DNA from: CALARM01 sp964431735
GTDB lineage: Bacteria; Vulcanimicrobiota; SpSt-956; JAKJGF01
DNA: 43,155 bases
Assembly: GCA_964431735.1 (NCBI GenBank)
Contig: CAYSLJ010000047.1
Location: forward strand, 1 to 43,155
Reading direction: 5' to 3'
Part shown: one piece after another, positions 24,855 to 34,852 of the stretch
Layout of the letters: each line of letters starts with the position of its first letter
Position numbering within the stretch: the stretch's first letter is position 1
Translations under genes and position numbers: made by a program
Notes under the pieces: model-generated
The model's input: only the letters and a program-made list of their open reading frames with translations
Database searches by the model: none
What the model was told of the DNA's origin: nothing

Positions 24855-26711
24855 ATGAACAGTTTTAAAACACAACTCCTTGTCCTTGTGTCAGGTCTTA
24901 TCCTGATGTTTATAATTATAATATTTCTTATTTTCAGGGGCATAGATAAGACACGTCACGATCTGATACAGGTTAACAAGATTTATCTTGCTCAGATTAC
25001 TCTCAAACTGGATCTTACTCTCTGGGAAGATAGTTTTTCTTCGATTCTGGAAAAGAATCTTTTTTCTAAATATGAAAAGGGTAAAAAAATAGGATTCCTT
25101 ACAGTTTATTTCATAAAATTACTTGAAGGTGAATTTACTGATTTTCCCGGAGTAGATTTTGGTTATTACGATAAAGAACTGGAAACCATCCTTGGCTGCC
25201 ATCCTCCTCTCGGGCCTCCTCTGCCTCAGAACAATAAGGATAATGAATCAACGTGGACTTCAATTGAAACTGGTCTGAAGGCTGATGCTGTAAAAAAGCT
25301 CTCTGAAAAAATAAATATGGGAGAAGAAGATATTTTTATAAGCGAAAAACTCGGTAATAAATTTTTTCTTTTTTATATACATCCTCTTGTAAGACAGGGA
25401 AATCTTATAGGCACTACATGGGCTATTATGGAATTTCGTGATTTTTACGAACCTTTTATGGCGAATATTCAAATAGCTTTCATTGTTATGATAGCAGGCA
25501 TTCTTGCTGCTCTTGCTACAGGTAACAGGTTAAGAAAAGGCTTCGAATATATACAGGATGGCCTTCAGGAATTAAAGGTTGATCTTGGATACAGATTTGA
25601 AAAGAGAGGCGGAGAAATAGGCGAGATAAGCAATGCCATTAATGAACTTGCTTCCACTCTGAGCAAGGTAAGAAGTTATACCGAGTTGATACTTGAAGGT
25701 ACAGGTGAGGGGGTCATAGCTCTTGATAAGGATGCAAAAGTAGTGTTTTTCAATAAAGCAGCAGGAATTCTGCTGAATATAAACAGAGAGAATGTTATAG
25801 AAAAACATTACAGAGAAATTGTGAGGGAAGAGAAAGATCTTTTAAGAGAAACAATAGAAGATGCCCTTGAAGGTAAAAATAGAAATATTTTAAAAACCAT
25901 TTATAGACTGAATGACGGTCAGGAAATACCTCTTTCTATAAACAGTTTCTGCCTTGGAACAAAGGATAAAGAGGGAGCTGTTATGATATTAAGGGATCTT
26001 TCGGATATGGAACGGCTGGAGAGAAAACTCAGACAGACGGATAAACTTGCAGCTCTGGGAAAACTTGTGGCAGGAGTGGCCCATGAAATAAGAAATCCTA
26101 TTGCTTCTATAAGAGCAAATGTACAGCTATGGAAAAAAAGGCTGGAAAAAACGCCACCTTCAGTAGAAGCTCTTGATATGGTTATAGATGAAATAGACAG
26201 ACTTAATGGTATTGTTGAAAAATGGCTTATCTTCGCAAAATACAGAACTTCTTCCAGAGAGAATTATCAGATAAGTGAAGTGATAAAAAAAGCGGTAGAA
26301 CTTATGAGGGTAGAAATTAAAAACAGGGATATAGATTTTTCATGTGAACTGGAAGAACATATGCCGTCTGTTTATATAAATCCGCAGGAAATAGAACAGG
26401 TTATTATAAATCTTATGCAGAATTCACTTGATATGCTTTCCGAAAACGGCAGTTTAACGGTAAAAAGCATTTATATAAAAGAAGATTCCCGCATAAAAGT
26501 TGAAGTGATTGATACAGGGCCGGGACTTCCTCTTGAGATTCAGGGTAAGATATTTGATCCCTTCTTTACAACAAAAGAAGAAGGAACAGGCCTGGGTCTT
26601 GCCGTATGTTATGATATAATTACAGGACATAAAGGGACTATAGATTTTGAAACAGTTCTCGGTAAAGGAAGCAATTTTTATTTTACTATACCGGTCATTT
26701 TACATCCATAG
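24855..26711 (+). CDS. Membrane sensor histidine kinase with PAS domain
   Basis: 618 residues: membrane segment 7-28, a sensor region of about 170 residues, second membrane segment about 205-227, HAMP-like linker, PAS domain about 268-380 (GEGVIALDKDAKVVFFN), then the kinase core. His410 in GVAHEIRNP is the phosphoacceptor, and the ATPase domain shows NLMQNS, DTGPGLP, FDPFFTTK and GTGLGLAV. It is of the NtrB-like subfamily. No response regulator is adjacent, so it is an orphan; the hybrid kinase at 40382 has receivers but is 14 kb away. No Shine-Dalgarno site is visible. The 3' end overlaps the convergent TPR gene by 17 bases. Confidence 0.87.
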   Translation: MNSFKTQLLVLVSGLILMFIIIIFLIFRGIDKTRHDLIQVNKIYLAQITLKLDLTLWEDSFSSILEKNLFSKYEKGKKIGFLTVYFIKLLEGEFTDFPGVDFGYYDKELETILGCHPPLGPPLPQNNKDNESTWTSIETGLKADAVKKLSEKINMGEEDIFISEKLGNKFFLFYIHPLVRQGNLIGTTWAIMEFRDFYEPFMANIQIAFIVMIAGILAALATGNRLRKGFEYIQDGLQELKVDLGYRFEKRGGEIGEISNAINELASTLSKVRSYTELILEGTGEGVIALDKDAKVVFFNKAAGILLNINRENVIEKHYREIVREEKDLLRETIEDALEGKNRNILKTIYRLNDGQEIPLSINSFCLGTKDKEGAVMILRDLSDMERLERKLRQTDKLAALGKLVAGVAHEIRNPIASIRANVQLWKKRLEKTPPSVEALDMVIDEIDRLNGIVEKWLIFAKYRTSSRENYQISEVIKKAVELMRVEIKNRDIDFSCELEEHMPSVYINPQEIEQVIINLMQNSLDMLSENGSLTVKSIYIKEDSRIKVEVIDTGPGLPLEIQGKIFDPFFTTKEEGTGLGLAVCYDIITGHKGTIDFETVLGKGSNFYFTIPVILHP

Positions 26712-27597
26712 TTTTGGGATCATATATGGAAAAATTATTTTTTAAAGGTCTTATGTTGAATGTATAAAGGGTATTGGCTTTAACTGTTATAATACCTGTT
26801 ATGATATAATTTTCCAGACCTATGCAGAGTAGATAGGTTTTACCGGGCATAAGACTTCTTATAAAAGTATCGTCTTTATTAAACAAACAGTCCATTTCTT
26901 TTAGAACAGGCACAATCGTTCCGGGAGTGAGAATGGCAACATAGGGATGATATCCGTCGTTTATGTTTACAAATTTAACCTTTGAACCATCAGCATTTGC
27001 AGAATATTTCATTTCAGGACAACCTTCCATGGCTTTATTGATTGTTTTTTCCCATAGAGCTCTTTTTTTACTGTCAGAAATAGCTACAAGATATTGCTGT
27101 GCCTTAGAAAGTTCTTCATAAGATTTAATAAAATCATCTTCTGCATAACACATGGCAAGGCAATAATAAGCTTCGGCATATTTCTGGTTACAGGAAATAG
27201 CTTTATTGAAGAATTCAATGGCTTTATCCAGGTCACCTTCTGAAAGAGCTTTTTTATTCCCTCCTGTTTTCCCCATATACATTACACCTGTCTTATAAAG
27301 CATATAGTAAGCATTGCCAAGCATAAAATATCCCTCAGGGGCATTATTGTTTACCTTCAAATATTTCTCAAACTTTTCAATACTGTTTCTAAAATAGTCC
27401 TGAACCGTAGTTATATCATGGCGCCCGTAATTGCCGAAATATTCTGCCATAACGCCTATTCCTCTTCTATATTCCATTTTTCCTTTTTCAAAAGCCTGTC
27501 CTGCAAGGAATTTAATTATCAAAAAGCAAACCCCTGCAAAAATAAAAATTAATATAGAAATGGTAATAATACGTTGCAAATAACTGGTTTTTGGCAT
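26695..27597 (-). CDS. Membrane-anchored TPR protein
   Basis: 300 residues: an N-terminal membrane anchor at about 10-30, then TPR-type helices at about 60-175 (PEGYFMLGNAYYMLY and DKAIEFFNKAISCNQKYAEAYYCLA), and a C-terminal beta-rich domain of about 100 residues that I do not recognise. It probably faces the periplasm. AAGGAAGG precedes the ATG. It lies downstream of the giant TPR gene on the same strand but is separated from it by a terminator-like hairpin. Confidence 0.75.
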   Translation of the reverse strand: MPKTSYLQRIITISILIFIFAGVCFLIIKFLAGQAFEKGKMEYRRGIGVMAEYFGNYGRHDITTVQDYFRNSIEKFEKYLKVNNNAPEGYFMLGNAYYMLYKTGVMYMGKTGGNKKALSEGDLDKAIEFFNKAISCNQKYAEAYYCLAMCYAEDDFIKSYEELSKAQQYLVAISDSKKRALWEKTINKAMEGCPEMKYSANADGSKVKFVNINDGYHPYVAILTPGTIVPVLKEMDCLFNKDDTFIRSLMPGKTYLLCIGLENYIITGIITVKANTLYTFNIRPLKNNFSIYDPKTMDVK

Positions 27598-27734
27598 AAA
27601 AAACCTTCCTTTCTTTTATGGAACCTGTTTTGTTTTATCGTGAAGGTATAGGAATTTTTAGCTGATTGAAATCCTTATTTTGCCCTTGAGAACAGAGAGG
27701 TTTTTGCAGGAAATTTTTTAAAGGCGTTAGAATC

Positions 27735-27782
27735 AAAAGAGTGAGTAATGAGTAACAGATACATTCAATACTCACTCTTTTC
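27735..27782. terminator. Heptad hairpin that resembles an intrinsic terminator
   Basis: AAAAGAGTGAGTA faces TACTCACTCTTTT, a perfect 13-base inverted repeat ending in T runs on both strands, immediately downstream of the giant TPR stop codon. The stem is built of GTGA heptads, so a repeat array appears to be acting as, or to have become, a terminator. Confidence 0.6.
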
Positions 27783-27785
27783 TCT

Positions 27786-30700
27786 CTATCCTTTTTTCAG
27801 GCGCTGAATATCTTTTTTTGTTGCTTCCACATACTTTTGATTTTTTCTCTTTACTGCAAATTCATGGGCTTTTTGATATGCTCCCAGAGCTTTCTGTTTA
27901 TCGCCCTTCTTTTCATAGGCTTTTGCAAGACCATAAAGTATCTGATCCGCATTTTTCGGTTTTAACTTTAATGCTCTGGAATATTCTACTATAGATTTAT
28001 CTGTCTGGCCTGTTTTATCGTAAAGTATGGCAAGATTGGTAATGGCCTGAATGCTGGAACTGTTGGATTTTATGGCATCCTGGTAATTTTTGATGGCTTC
28101 TTCATGTTTACCTGTGCGGGCATTGGCTATGCCCAGGTACGTAAGAGCCTGATCATAATCCGGTTTAATTGCTAGGGATTTGTTATATTCCTGTATGGCT
28201 TCCTGATCTTTCCCTGCTTTTGCATAGGCGAAACCGAGATTTGCATAGGATTGGTAGAATTTATTATCACATTGAATAGCCAGTTTATAAGCTTTAACGG
28301 CTTTATCTCCATGTCCTGCTTTAATATACATTTGACCGAGATTGTCATATACCTTTGCTTCCTTCAGACCCAGTTCAAGCGCTTTTTCGAATGATGTAAT
28401 TGCTTCCTGTGTTTTACCCTGGAAAGAACAGGCAAGACCCATATTAAAATAGGCCTGGCTGTTGGAACTGTCAAGGTCAAGAGCCTTTTTATACTGTGCT
28501 TCTGCTTCTGCAATTTTACCGAGTTTTACATAAACAATGCCAAGATTGTTGTAAATTTTCGGATCCTTCGGATCTATGTCTATAGCTTTTTCGAACTGTA
28601 CTGCTGCTTCTTCATATTTACCGGATTTTGTCGAAGCTACGCCTGCATTGTAGTACATTTCTGATTTGTCTGTAGTAACAATCTTGAGTTTTTGAGATAT
28701 TCTGTCCAGTTCCTTGTTGACCATATTTATAGCATCTCTGTCTTTTAATTGTTCAACTATTTCAAGGGCTTTCAGAAGACTTTCATTTGCTTTATTTGTA
28801 TGGCCTTTTTTATCATAAACAAGGGCAAGATTATAATAAGCCTGGGCATCATTTGGCGTAAGTGATAAAACCTTCTGATATTCTTCTATTGCCCTGTCAA
28901 GTTCTCCTGTTTCATCAAGGCAGCTTGCCATATAGTAATGGGCAAGATGATCCCTGTCATCCAGTTCTACAGCTTTACGGAATTCTAACAGTGCTTCTTC
29001 ATACTGTTTTGTTTTCGTATAGGCGATACCCAGGTTTCTTCGTATTTCTACATCATCAGGAGTGATTTCTATTGCAGCTTTATACTCTTGAATTGCCTCT
29101 ACGAAATTATCTTTATAGAATAATGCCAGTGCAATATGGTAGTGGCTTTTTGCATCATTCGGATTAAAAGACAGTGCTTTCTTAAAAGATTTTATTGCTG
29201 CATCAAACTGTTCCATCTGCGAATAAGCCATACCTATATTTCTATAGGCAGGAGCAAATTTCGGATTTAATTTTATTGCCTGCTGATATTCTTTTATTGC
29301 AAGATCGTATCTCTCCTGTCTCATATAAGCTATACCAAGATTATATCTTGCTGCAGAATGTTTCGGATTATGAGTCGCAGCTTTCTGATAACTTTCTATG
29401 GCTTTATCCAGTTCTCCGACCTTTGCATAGGCAAGGCCGAGATTGTAATAACCCTGTGCATAGGCAGGATTAAGTTTTATAGCTTTCTGATATTGACTGA
29501 TTGCTTCTTCGTATTTATCCATTTTGGAATAGGCAATACCCAGATTCCCGTAAGATAAATAATAGGTTGAGTCCAGATCGATAGATTTTTTATAAGCTTT
29601 AATAGCTGGCCCTATGGCATTTTTCTGGGCATAAGCCAGCCCGAGATTGCAATAACTGTGTGAATCATTCGGAGCAATTCTTATAGCTTTTTTATATTCT
29701 ACTATAGCGTTATCAATTTTCCCCAGCTGTGCATAGGCAAGTCCCAGATTATAATGTATTTGACTGTCATTTGAGTCAAGTTCCAGTGCTTTTCTATAAC
29801 AGACTATAGATTCATTTATTTTTCCCATCTTTCCATAAGCTATACCCAGATTAAGATGGGCTTTCCCGTTGTCAGGCGATAATTCTATGGCCTTTTGATA
29901 CTGACTTATTGCAAGATCTACTCTGCCTGCCTTCATAAAGACTCTGCCAAGCTCAAAATAGGCAGGGCCATAGGTTCTATCCTTTTTAATTATATGTTGA
30001 AATTCTTCTACAGCTGCATTGTATTCCTTTATATTATAAAGGCATAAAGCCAGATTATACCTGGCATCAAGGTTGTTTTCATTTAAATTAATAGCAGTTT
30101 GAAGATGAGGTATTGCTTCGTCAAATCTATCAAGTTTTATAAGAGAAATCCCAAGTCTGGTAAGCATATCAGGCCTGGGTTCTATAAGATCCAGAAGTCT
30201 CTGATACAGTTCTGCTGCCTGTTCGTAATTCTGGTTTTCATAGTGAACAGATGAAAGTGCTTCCAGAGCCGATATATTACAGACATCTATATCCAGAATT
30301 TTTTCATATTCTCTTCTGGATTTATCATCCTGGCCTGCTTTAGAGTATATGGAAGCCATCCCTATACGTATATCTAGATCTTCCGGTTTTAAACCTGCAA
30401 GTCTGGAATACTGCTCTATTGCCTCATCAGTTTTACCAATTTTTTCATAAAGACTTCCGAGTTGTTTTCTTGACTCTATATGTCCTGGATATTTATTTAT
30501 AACCCTTTTAAATTCTTCTATGGCATCGTCATGTTTACCGAGTTGTGCATAGGCCAGACCAAGATCAAAATGTACCTGGACATCGGCAGGTGTACTTTCA
30601 TAAATTTCTACTTTATCTTCTTCATATAAAGATTTTTGGGCTCCTTTCATAGATACTATGTCTTCTTCAGATGGTGCTTCTTCACCTGGTTCATCTATAT

Positions 30701-33593
30701 CTACTTCTTCAAATTCTTCTTTCTCTTCTTCTTCAGGAAACTCTTCTTCTACAGGCAGTTGTATCAGTTCTTCTTCCTCTTCTTCCTCCTCTTCTTCCGG
30801 AGGTTTTTCCGCATCTTCGTCTTCCTCTATTTCTATTTTCTTTTTCATACTGTCTTCGGCAAGTCTTAAGATTTCATCTACGTCCATACTGTCTTTTTCT
30901 TCTACTACTTTTTCTTCTTCCTCCTGTGGAGGTTCTTCAACTGTTTTTTCTTCTTCCTCATTGCCTCCGGCAAGCCTTAAGATTTCATCTACGTCTATTT
31001 CTTTTTCTTCCTCTTCTTCTCCAGTCTCTTCTTCCGTTTCTTCTTCTTTGATTTCTCTGACAGGTTCTTCTATGACTTCTTCTATTCTTCTGGTTTCCTT
31101 TACGGATTCGACTATTTTGCCACCGAGTCTTCCAATTTCTCTTTTAATGTTATCTTCCAATCTATAATCATTCCTGACGAGAGTTAAAGCTTTTTCCAGA
31201 TTATCTTTAGCCTGGTCTTTCATACCGGAAGAATCGTAAACAAGTCCTAAATGATAATAGGCAAGGCTGTCTTCAGGATGTATGTTTATAACCTTTTCAA
31301 TTTGAGATATGGCAAGATCGTATTTGCCCTGTTTGCTGTAAACAAGGCCTATATGTAAGTTTGCTTCTTTATGGGTGAGTTCTGAAGCTATTACGAGCTT
31401 GAATTCTGCAAGAGCTCTATCCAGTTCATTCTTTTTAAGGTAAGCTTCTCCGAGTTTGCAATGAGCTTCTATCATATTGGGAGACTGTTCCAGCGCATTT
31501 TTATATTCATCAATGGCCATATCTGTTTTCCCCTGAGACATATAGGTATTTCCCAGGGAAACTCTGGCATCTACAAAATCCGGCTCAAAATCAAGAGCTT
31601 TTCTATAGCTCACAACTGCTTTTTCATATTCTCCTATTTTGGAGTGTGCTTCTCCCAGTCTATAATGTGGCATAAACTGGTTCGGATTTAATACAAGGCT
31701 TTCCTGATAATGTTGAATTGCAGAGGTTATTTGATTCTGTTTTTCGTAGGCAGCTCCAAGGTTGAGATGACATAATGGATCATGAGGATTTTTCTCCAGA
31801 ACCCTCTGGAAAACCTTTATGGCTCTGTCAAACTTCTGCATATTTATATAGGCAAGACCTAAATTTTTATAGGCATTTTCATTTTCTTCATTGATTTCTA
31901 TTGCTTTATTATACTGTTCTATAGCATCATCATTTCTTCCCATATCTGCATATACTTTACCTAGATCACAGTATGCCTGATCGAATTCAGGGGCAAGTTC
32001 TATGGCTTTCTGGAAGTATTCAAGGGCTTTTTCAGGATTATTACGGTTAACTGCATAGAATTTAGCCAGCTGGTAGTTGGCTCTCGCATGTTTCGGATCC
32101 AGATTGGTAGTTTTGAGATAATATTCAAAGGCATAATCATCTTCAGACTGAAGATCATAACATACACCTAGCTGGAAATGGGCATCTACATGATTGGGGT
32201 TAAGTTCTGTAACCTTCAGGAAACAATCTATAGCCTGCTCGAATTTTGCAAGATGGGTGTAGGTAATACCAAGTTGAAAATAAGAATTCTGGTCATTCGG
32301 ATTCAGATTTATAGCTCTTGTAAATTCCTGTATGGCAGAATCGTATTCTTCCATATTGCTCCATGCTATACCGAGATGATAATGAGTAAGGGAATCATTC
32401 GGTTTAAGATCTATAGCTTTATGAAAACTGCTTATTGCCTGTTCATATAATCCTTCTTTATTATAGGCAAGTCCAATGTTAAAATGAGCATAAGCATCCT
32501 GAGGATTTAAATCTATAGTAACTTTAAAATGTTCTATCGCCTGTGCATATTCATCCTGGGTGTTGTATGCCATGGCCAGATGGTAATGGGCATAGGCGTC
32601 ATTCGGGTCAATTTCAATGGCTTTTCTTAAATTTTCTATTGCCATATTATGCTGACCGAGTTTCGTATAGACCATTCCAATATTGAAATATGCTTCCGTA
32701 TACTGAGGATCTAATTCTATTGCTTCCTGATACATCTGAACTGCAAAATCAAGCTGGAATTTTTTCTCGCATACCTGGGCAAGATAAAAACGTGGTTTCG
32801 GATTATTCGGATCTAAATCTATGGCTCTCTGTAATTCTCTTATGGCAAGGTTTAATTTATGCTGTTTTTCATAAATAAGGGCAAGACTGAAATTAACCTT
32901 TGCATTATCAGGCTGTATGGCTAAAGATTTTTCATATTCTTTTACGGCAAGAGGCAATCTATTCTGTTTTTCATATACAATACCGAGATTGTAATGAGCT
33001 TCTCCATAGGCAGGATTTAATTCCAGAGCTTTTTTAAAGTGTTTGGCTGCTTCGTTATAATCGCCGAGACGCAAATAAGCCATACCTCCGCCGCTGAAAG
33101 CTTCCCATAATTTATGATTTAATTCTATGGCTCTTTTATATCTCTCCAGGGCTTTTCTGAAATCTCCAAAGCAGAACTGCGCAAAACCAAGATTGTAATG
33201 AGCATAACTGTCATCATGATCAGAACTTACGGGCTGCTTAAAATTTTTTATGGCTTTTTCTGTTCTTTCTTTATAAAATTGAGCGACTTCCGGTTCGTAT
33301 AGCCTTTCAGGAAGTATTGGATCCAGATCGATTGCTATCTGCCATTCGTTTTTGGCAAGTTCAAGCTCATCAAGAGTTGCATAGCACAACCCGAGATTAA
33401 AGTGAGCAGGTGCAAAATTCGGTTGAATTTCAATACACCTTTTATATTCTTTTATAGCAGAACTTACATTATTATCAGTATCATAAGCAAGAGCCAGACC
33501 ATAATGTGCTTCAAGATTGGTTTCATCAACAGATATAATAGTTTGAAATTTCTTGATTGATTGCCCCAGGAGAGAACCTGTAGATATAGCCAT
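27786..33593 (-). CDS. Giant TPR protein (1935 residues) with a central acidic linker
   Basis: About fifty consecutive TPR units in two blocks, residues about 10-810 and 1005-1935, with the consensus NLGLAYxKxGxxDxAIxxYxKAIxLxPN. Between them, residues about 830-1000 are an acidic linker dominated by Glu runs. It holds the short motif DVDEILRLA twice, which looks like an amphipathic helix embedded in disordered sequence. No signal peptide or membrane segment is present. A cytoplasmic scaffold is the likely role, as with the 1393-residue protein. AGGA precedes the ATG; I see no clear promoter in the 100 bases upstream. Confidence 0.9.
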   Translation of the reverse strand: MAISTGSLLGQSIKKFQTIISVDETNLEAHYGLALAYDTDNNVSSAIKEYKRCIEIQPNFAPAHFNLGLCYATLDELELAKNEWQIAIDLDPILPERLYEPEVAQFYKERTEKAIKNFKQPVSSDHDDSYAHYNLGFAQFCFGDFRKALERYKRAIELNHKLWEAFSGGGMAYLRLGDYNEAAKHFKKALELNPAYGEAHYNLGIVYEKQNRLPLAVKEYEKSLAIQPDNAKVNFSLALIYEKQHKLNLAIRELQRAIDLDPNNPKPRFYLAQVCEKKFQLDFAVQMYQEAIELDPQYTEAYFNIGMVYTKLGQHNMAIENLRKAIEIDPNDAYAHYHLAMAYNTQDEYAQAIEHFKVTIDLNPQDAYAHFNIGLAYNKEGLYEQAISSFHKAIDLKPNDSLTHYHLGIAWSNMEEYDSAIQEFTRAINLNPNDQNSYFQLGITYTHLAKFEQAIDCFLKVTELNPNHVDAHFQLGVCYDLQSEDDYAFEYYLKTTNLDPKHARANYQLAKFYAVNRNNPEKALEYFQKAIELAPEFDQAYCDLGKVYADMGRNDDAIEQYNKAIEINEENENAYKNLGLAYINMQKFDRAIKVFQRVLEKNPHDPLCHLNLGAAYEKQNQITSAIQHYQESLVLNPNQFMPHYRLGEAHSKIGEYEKAVVSYRKALDFEPDFVDARVSLGNTYMSQGKTDMAIDEYKNALEQSPNMIEAHCKLGEAYLKKNELDRALAEFKLVIASELTHKEANLHIGLVYSKQGKYDLAISQIEKVINIHPEDSLAYYHLGLVYDSSGMKDQAKDNLEKALTLVRNDYRLEDNIKREIGRLGGKIVESVKETRRIEEVIEEPVREIKEEETEEETGEEEEEKEIDVDEILRLAGGNEEEEKTVEEPPQEEEEKVVEEKDSMDVDEILRLAEDSMKKKIEIEEDEDAEKPPEEEEEEEEEELIQLPVEEEFPEEEEKEEFEEVDIDEPGEEAPSEEDIVSMKGAQKSLYEEDKVEIYESTPADVQVHFDLGLAYAQLGKHDDAIEEFKRVINKYPGHIESRKQLGSLYEKIGKTDEAIEQYSRLAGLKPEDLDIRIGMASIYSKAGQDDKSRREYEKILDIDVCNISALEALSSVHYENQNYEQAAELYQRLLDLIEPRPDMLTRLGISLIKLDRFDEAIPHLQTAINLNENNLDARYNLALCLYNIKEYNAAVEEFQHIIKKDRTYGPAYFELGRVFMKAGRVDLAISQYQKAIELSPDNGKAHLNLGIAYGKMGKINESIVCYRKALELDSNDSQIHYNLGLAYAQLGKIDNAIVEYKKAIRIAPNDSHSYCNLGLAYAQKNAIGPAIKAYKKSIDLDSTYYLSYGNLGIAYSKMDKYEEAISQYQKAIKLNPAYAQGYYNLGLAYAKVGELDKAIESYQKAATHNPKHSAARYNLGIAYMRQERYDLAIKEYQQAIKLNPKFAPAYRNIGMAYSQMEQFDAAIKSFKKALSFNPNDAKSHYHIALALFYKDNFVEAIQEYKAAIEITPDDVEIRRNLGIAYTKTKQYEEALLEFRKAVELDDRDHLAHYYMASCLDETGELDRAIEEYQKVLSLTPNDAQAYYNLALVYDKKGHTNKANESLLKALEIVEQLKDRDAINMVNKELDRISQKLKIVTTDKSEMYYNAGVASTKSGKYEEAAVQFEKAIDIDPKDPKIYNNLGIVYVKLGKIAEAEAQYKKALDLDSSNSQAYFNMGLACSFQGKTQEAITSFEKALELGLKEAKVYDNLGQMYIKAGHGDKAVKAYKLAIQCDNKFYQSYANLGFAYAKAGKDQEAIQEYNKSLAIKPDYDQALTYLGIANARTGKHEEAIKNYQDAIKSNSSSIQAITNLAILYDKTGQTDKSIVEYSRALKLKPKNADQILYGLAKAYEKKGDKQKALGAYQKAHEFAVKRKNQKYVEATKKDIQRLKKG

Positions 33594-33720
33594 AGTACAT
33601 CCTAACCTTTCTAAAAATAAATATAAAATTAAGCAATGTTAAAGTATAAAGTAAATACTTTTATTCGTTATTTATCTCTTTATTCCTTCTGTTACATAAT
33701 AGTTTCAAAAATTATATGGA

Positions 33721-33748
33721 CCGTGACATGTAACGGATAATATGTGAC
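33721..33748. repeat. Worn heptad run
   Basis: CGTGACA, TGTAACG and two further GTGA-like units at seven-base spacing. It is part of the 608-base gap between the giant TPR gene and the acetyltransferase, which otherwise holds arrays at 33785 and 34086 and a decayed element B fragment at about 33995-34070. Confidence 0.5.
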
Positions 33749-33784
33749 CTATTATAGTGTATTTCATAACTTATTAGAATTTAA

Positions 33785-33842
33785 GTGAATAGTGAGTGGT
33801 GATTAGAATATGGCAATCACTCACTATTCACTACTCACTCAT
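33785..33842. repeat. Heptad hairpin array
   Basis: Three GTGANNN heptads (33785-33805) face TCAC units at 33821, 33828 and 33835, with an extra one at 33817. The arms are largely complementary around a short centre. Confidence 0.8.
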
Positions 33843-34085
33843 TAATGATGAATTGTTATGAAACTAACTATAATAAACATTTATTCCCATCTCCGTCAAA
33901 ATATAACTTTCTCCAGTCATATTTTTTTAGAAGGATATTTAACAATATGATTGAATAGTTCTTAAATAGAAAATACGATTGATGGCAATTGTGGTAAGCA
34001 TATTTGCTCTCGTGACGGGTAACGCGTGACATGAAGGAGCTTTCTCTGGTCAGTAATAGGCCGTCACTATTTTATATGTTAAGAG

Positions 34086-34195
34086 GTGAGAAGTGAAGAG
34101 TGAAGAGTGAAGAGTGAAGAGTGAAGAGTGAAGAGTGATAATAATATCACCCGTTACGCATCACCCATCACGCATCACACATCACACACCACCTG
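34086..34195. repeat. Facing heptad arrays: eight GTGA units then seven TYAC/CCAC units
   Basis: Eight GTGANNN heptads (six are GTGAAGA) run in register from 34086 to 34141. After a 5-base centre, seven heptads of TYAC type (the last CCACCTG) run from 34147 to 34195. The array ends six bases before the TTG start of the acetyltransferase, which lacks a Shine-Dalgarno site. Confidence 0.88.
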
Positions 34196-34201
34196 AACAA
34201 A

Positions 34202-34777
34202 TTGATTAAAGGTAAAGAAATTGATCTCTGGGCTCTGGAAAGATATGACCTTCTTGAATACCTTAAATGGTCAAATGACAGAGAATTAATACATTTAACA
34301 GGAATGCCTGTTTTACCTAAATCGATGAATGAACTTGAAAACTGGTATCAACAGGCCATAAAAAACCCGGGTAATAAATTTTTTGCTATAAGAACAAAAG
34401 AGGGGGAATATATAGGTAATATAGAATTAAATTTCATTGACTGGATAAATAGAAATCTGGAAATAGGTATTCTTATAGGAAAAAAGAACTTTCGCGGGAG
34501 AGGCCTGGGGCTTGATGCGACTCTTACAGTATTGCATTTTATATTTGAACACCTGGATTTTCACAGGGTCTATCTTTCTGTTATAAGTTATAATAAACAT
34601 GCAATAAATCTTTATGAAAAATGCGGATTTAAAAAGGAAGGCATAAAGAGAGAAGCCTTTCTTTACATGGGGCAATATGTAGATATTGTTGAAATGGCTC
34701 TATTGAAATATGAATTTGAAGAAATTAAAAATAATAAATTTAAAGATTTTTTTGAAGAAATTAAATTGGGTGAGTAG
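34202..34777 (+). CDS. GNAT-family acetyltransferase, RimJ/RimL-like
   Basis: 191 residues with the GNAT layout: IEIDLWALERYDL-type N-terminal strand, IGNIELNFID, the acetyl-CoA loop RGRGLG (about 99-104) and the C-terminal INLYEKCGFKKEG motif. RimJ/RimL-type enzymes acetylate protein N-termini or small amines; the substrate here is unknown. TTG at 34202 fits the expected family N-terminus, although no Shine-Dalgarno site precedes it, only heptad repeats. Its last two codons and stop lie in the next heptad array. Confidence 0.78.
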   Translation: MIKGKEIDLWALERYDLLEYLKWSNDRELIHLTGMPVLPKSMNELENWYQQAIKNPGNKFFAIRTKEGEYIGNIELNFIDWINRNLEIGILIGKKNFRGRGLGLDATLTVLHFIFEHLDFHRVYLSVISYNKHAINLYEKCGFKKEGIKREAFLYMGQYVDIVEMALLKYEFEEIKNNKFKDFFEEIKLGE

Positions 34778-34840
34778 TGAGTAATGAATAGTGAGTAGAA
34801 AGCGGTAACCTTCACTCACGATTAGAGACTCACCGCTTAA
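34772..34840. repeat. Heptad array joining the acetyltransferase and mtnA
   Basis: GTGAGTA, GTGAGTA, ATGAATA and GTGAGTA-type units begin within the last codons of the acetyltransferase gene. TTCACTCAC and GACTCACC units close the facing arm. Apart from the AGGAG of mtnA, the whole gap is repeat. Confidence 0.75.
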
Positions 34841-34852
34841 AGGAGTAATGTT

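Noticed and set aside
30658..31167. Serine-rich 169-codon frame antisense to the giant TPR gene
   Set aside because: It is the complement of the Glu-rich linker (GAA/GAG read as TTC/CTC frames) and has no start signal.
34086..34195. CRISPR array
   Set aside because: The unit is seven bases with no unique spacers of 25-40 bases, and no cas genes are present.
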